This document shows positions 63,114-64,000 of a DNA stretch of 64,000 nt, in pieces. Each line of letters begins with the position of its first letter. Position 1 is the first letter of the stretch. Made by a program: the position numbers and the translations under genes. Origin of the DNA: Pseudoalteromonas rubra (GTDB taxonomy: Bacteria > Pseudomonadota > Gammaproteobacteria > Enterobacterales > Alteromonadaceae); NCBI RefSeq assembly GCF_000967655.1, contig NZ_JXYA01000011.1:62001-126000 (forward strand), in the 5' to 3' direction. Below the pieces are notes generated by a model, which searched no databases, had not been told where the DNA came from, and saw only the letters and a program-made list of their open reading frames with translations.

Positions 63114-63141
63114 CTCGGCGTCCCCAACTCGGCGTCCCCAA
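63114..63141. repeat. Tandem duplication of a 14-bp unit
   Basis: CTCGGCGTCCCCAA occurs twice in a row, about 100 bp before the response regulator start. Confidence 0.8.
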
Positions 63142-63244
63142 CTTACGAATGCAAGCCACAGATAGGACAAGCGCCTGTCAGGTGCTTTTCGTCTTTGCCA
63201 ATTTCCCGTATTCTGCACACAGTGATAAACGAACAGGGAATACG

Positions 63245-64000
63245 ATGGCAGTACTGATTGTTGATGACAACCCAGAGGTGCGACTAAGCGCTGCATTTTT
63301 ACTTGAAGATCATGGTTTTGAAGTGTTTGAAGCCGAGCATCCGGAGGTCGCTAAGCAATTTCTGAGCTGTAAACAGATTGCGCTCATTTTGCTGGACATG
63401 AACTTCACCCGGGACACCACATCCGGTAATGAAGGACTGGCCTTTCTGAGCTGGCTACAGACTCAGCCCCGGCCACCGGCGGTGATCTGCCTGACCGGCT
63501 GGGGCAGCGTGACACTGGCCGTCGAGGCAATGCGTCTGGGGGCTGCTGATTTCATTGAAAAGCCCTGGCAAAACCCGCAACTGCTGGATGCCATCCGCAA
63601 GCAGAGTAAACTCAGTGTATTGCAGGCAAAGCGCAGTGAAACTTTGGATGCTGAGGTGGCGTTGCCCGCTTATTCATGGCGCTCTGCAGCAATGCAAACG
63701 CTGCTTGGTAAGCTTGAGCGGATCGCGGCCACAGATGCCAGTGTGTTGCTGTGTGGCGAAAGTGGCTGTGGTAAAAGCCATCTGGTGGAAACGCTTCATC
63801 AACATTCGGCACGCAGTGGCGGGCCGCTGATCAGCGTCAATATGGGCGCGATCCCGGAAAGCTTATTCGAAAGTGAAATGTTTGGTCACACCAAAGGGGC
63901 CTTTACCGACGCCAAGTCACAGCGTAGTGGCCGTTTTGAGCTGGCCAGTGGGGGCACCTTATTCCTCGACGAGGTGGCGACTATTCCCCTGACCCAGCAA
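63245..64000 (+). CDS. Sigma-54 activator-type response regulator (truncated by window end)
   Basis: 252 codons are open to the last base. An N-terminal receiver domain (VDDNPEVRLSAAFLL, phosphoacceptor in LLDMNF, CLTGWGS, Lys in IEKPW) is followed after a linker by an AAA+ domain starting near residue 150. Walker A is CGESGCGKSH, the sigma-54 contact loop reads KGAFTDA rather than GAFTGA, and FELASGGTLFLDEVA holds Walker B. It should activate sigma-54 promoters when phosphorylated; the target and partner kinase lie outside the window. An AGGGAA site precedes the ATG. Confidence 0.9.
   Translation, partial: MAVLIVDDNPEVRLSAAFLLEDHGFEVFEAEHPEVAKQFLSCKQIALILLDMNFTRDTTSGNEGLAFLSWLQTQPRPPAVICLTGWGSVTLAVEAMRLGAADFIEKPWQNPQLLDAIRKQSKLSVLQAKRSETLDAEVALPAYSWRSAAMQTLLGKLERIAATDASVLLCGESGCGKSHLVETLHQHSARSGGPLISVNMGAIPESLFESEMFGHTKGAFTDAKSQRSGRFELASGGTLFLDEVATIPLTQQ

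Larger units (their letters stand above)
62486..63244. other. Repeat-rich intergenic island of about 760 bp
   Basis: No gene is seen between the mutarotase and the response regulator. The island holds two near-identical 70-bp repeats and a degenerate third, short tandem repeats, and several GC-rich palindromes including ATCCCGGC/GCCGGGAT (62853-62874). It looks like an accumulation of interspersed intergenic elements. The promoter of the response regulator must lie at its right end. Confidence 0.7.

Noticed and set aside
62486..63141. CRISPR array
   Set aside because: Repeats are irregularly spaced, too few and not separated by spacers of constant length; no cas genes nearby.

Overview
This window reads as chromosomal DNA of a marine gammaproteobacterium of the Alteromonadales, most likely Pseudoalteromonas. 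That is inferred from gene content only: a secreted subtilase with PKD and chitin-binding-type domains, a propeller histidine kinase, a CHASE2 cyclase, a dCache chemoreceptor and dense secondary metabolism. No rRNA, tRNA, CRISPR array, integrase or transposase was found.

Positions 2-9668 are the 3' end of a nonribosomal peptide operon. In order it holds a terminal thioesterase domain, a PvdE/SyrD-type exporter, a VioC/AsnO-type 2-oxoglutarate oxygenase, a PvdQ-like acylase lipoprotein, a DapE-like M20 hydrolase, a SyrP-like oxygenase and a beta-lactamase-fold serine hydrolase. A strong terminator closes it at about 9810. The set suggests a peptide built with beta-hydroxylated residues, exported in acylated form and trimmed in the periplasm, as in pyoverdine maturation.

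After a SnoaL-like gene and about 1 kb of gene-poor DNA, an AraC-type regulator (11467-12399) precedes a tightly packed operon (12685-23814). It encodes an atypical SDR, a FOXRED2-like flavoprotein, a HemN-like radical SAM enzyme, an ATP-grasp ligase, a small membrane protein, a PsiD/phosphatidylserine-decarboxylase-like enzyme and an RND pump. There is no NRPS or PKS core. It looks like a small-molecule pathway that core-gene-based searches could miss, and is the strongest candidate here for an undescribed pathway.

Positions 23941-41880 are mixed: an MFS transporter, an MBL hydrolase with a divergent HxlR regulator, the subtilase, AzlCD, a giant propeller histidine kinase, a coiled-coil membrane protein, a response regulator, an RsgA-type GTPase behind a putative leader-peptide attenuator, a propeller lipoprotein, and a CadC-like regulator followed by a tiny secreted peptide.

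Positions 42535-55659 (minus strand) look like one six-gene operon: TPR/beta-barrel protein, FecR-domain protein, 1933-residue Ig-repeat/delta-60 lipoprotein, MBL hydrolase, CHASE2 adenylate/guanylate cyclase and GAF-HD-GYP phosphodiesterase. It may couple a large surface structure to cyclic nucleotide signalling.

The rest holds a periplasmic solute-binding protein, an LspA-type signal peptidase, a DUF454 protein, a porin, a chemoreceptor and a hexose-6-phosphate mutarotase. Next comes a 760-bp repeat-rich intergenic island. The window ends inside a sigma-54 activator-type response regulator.
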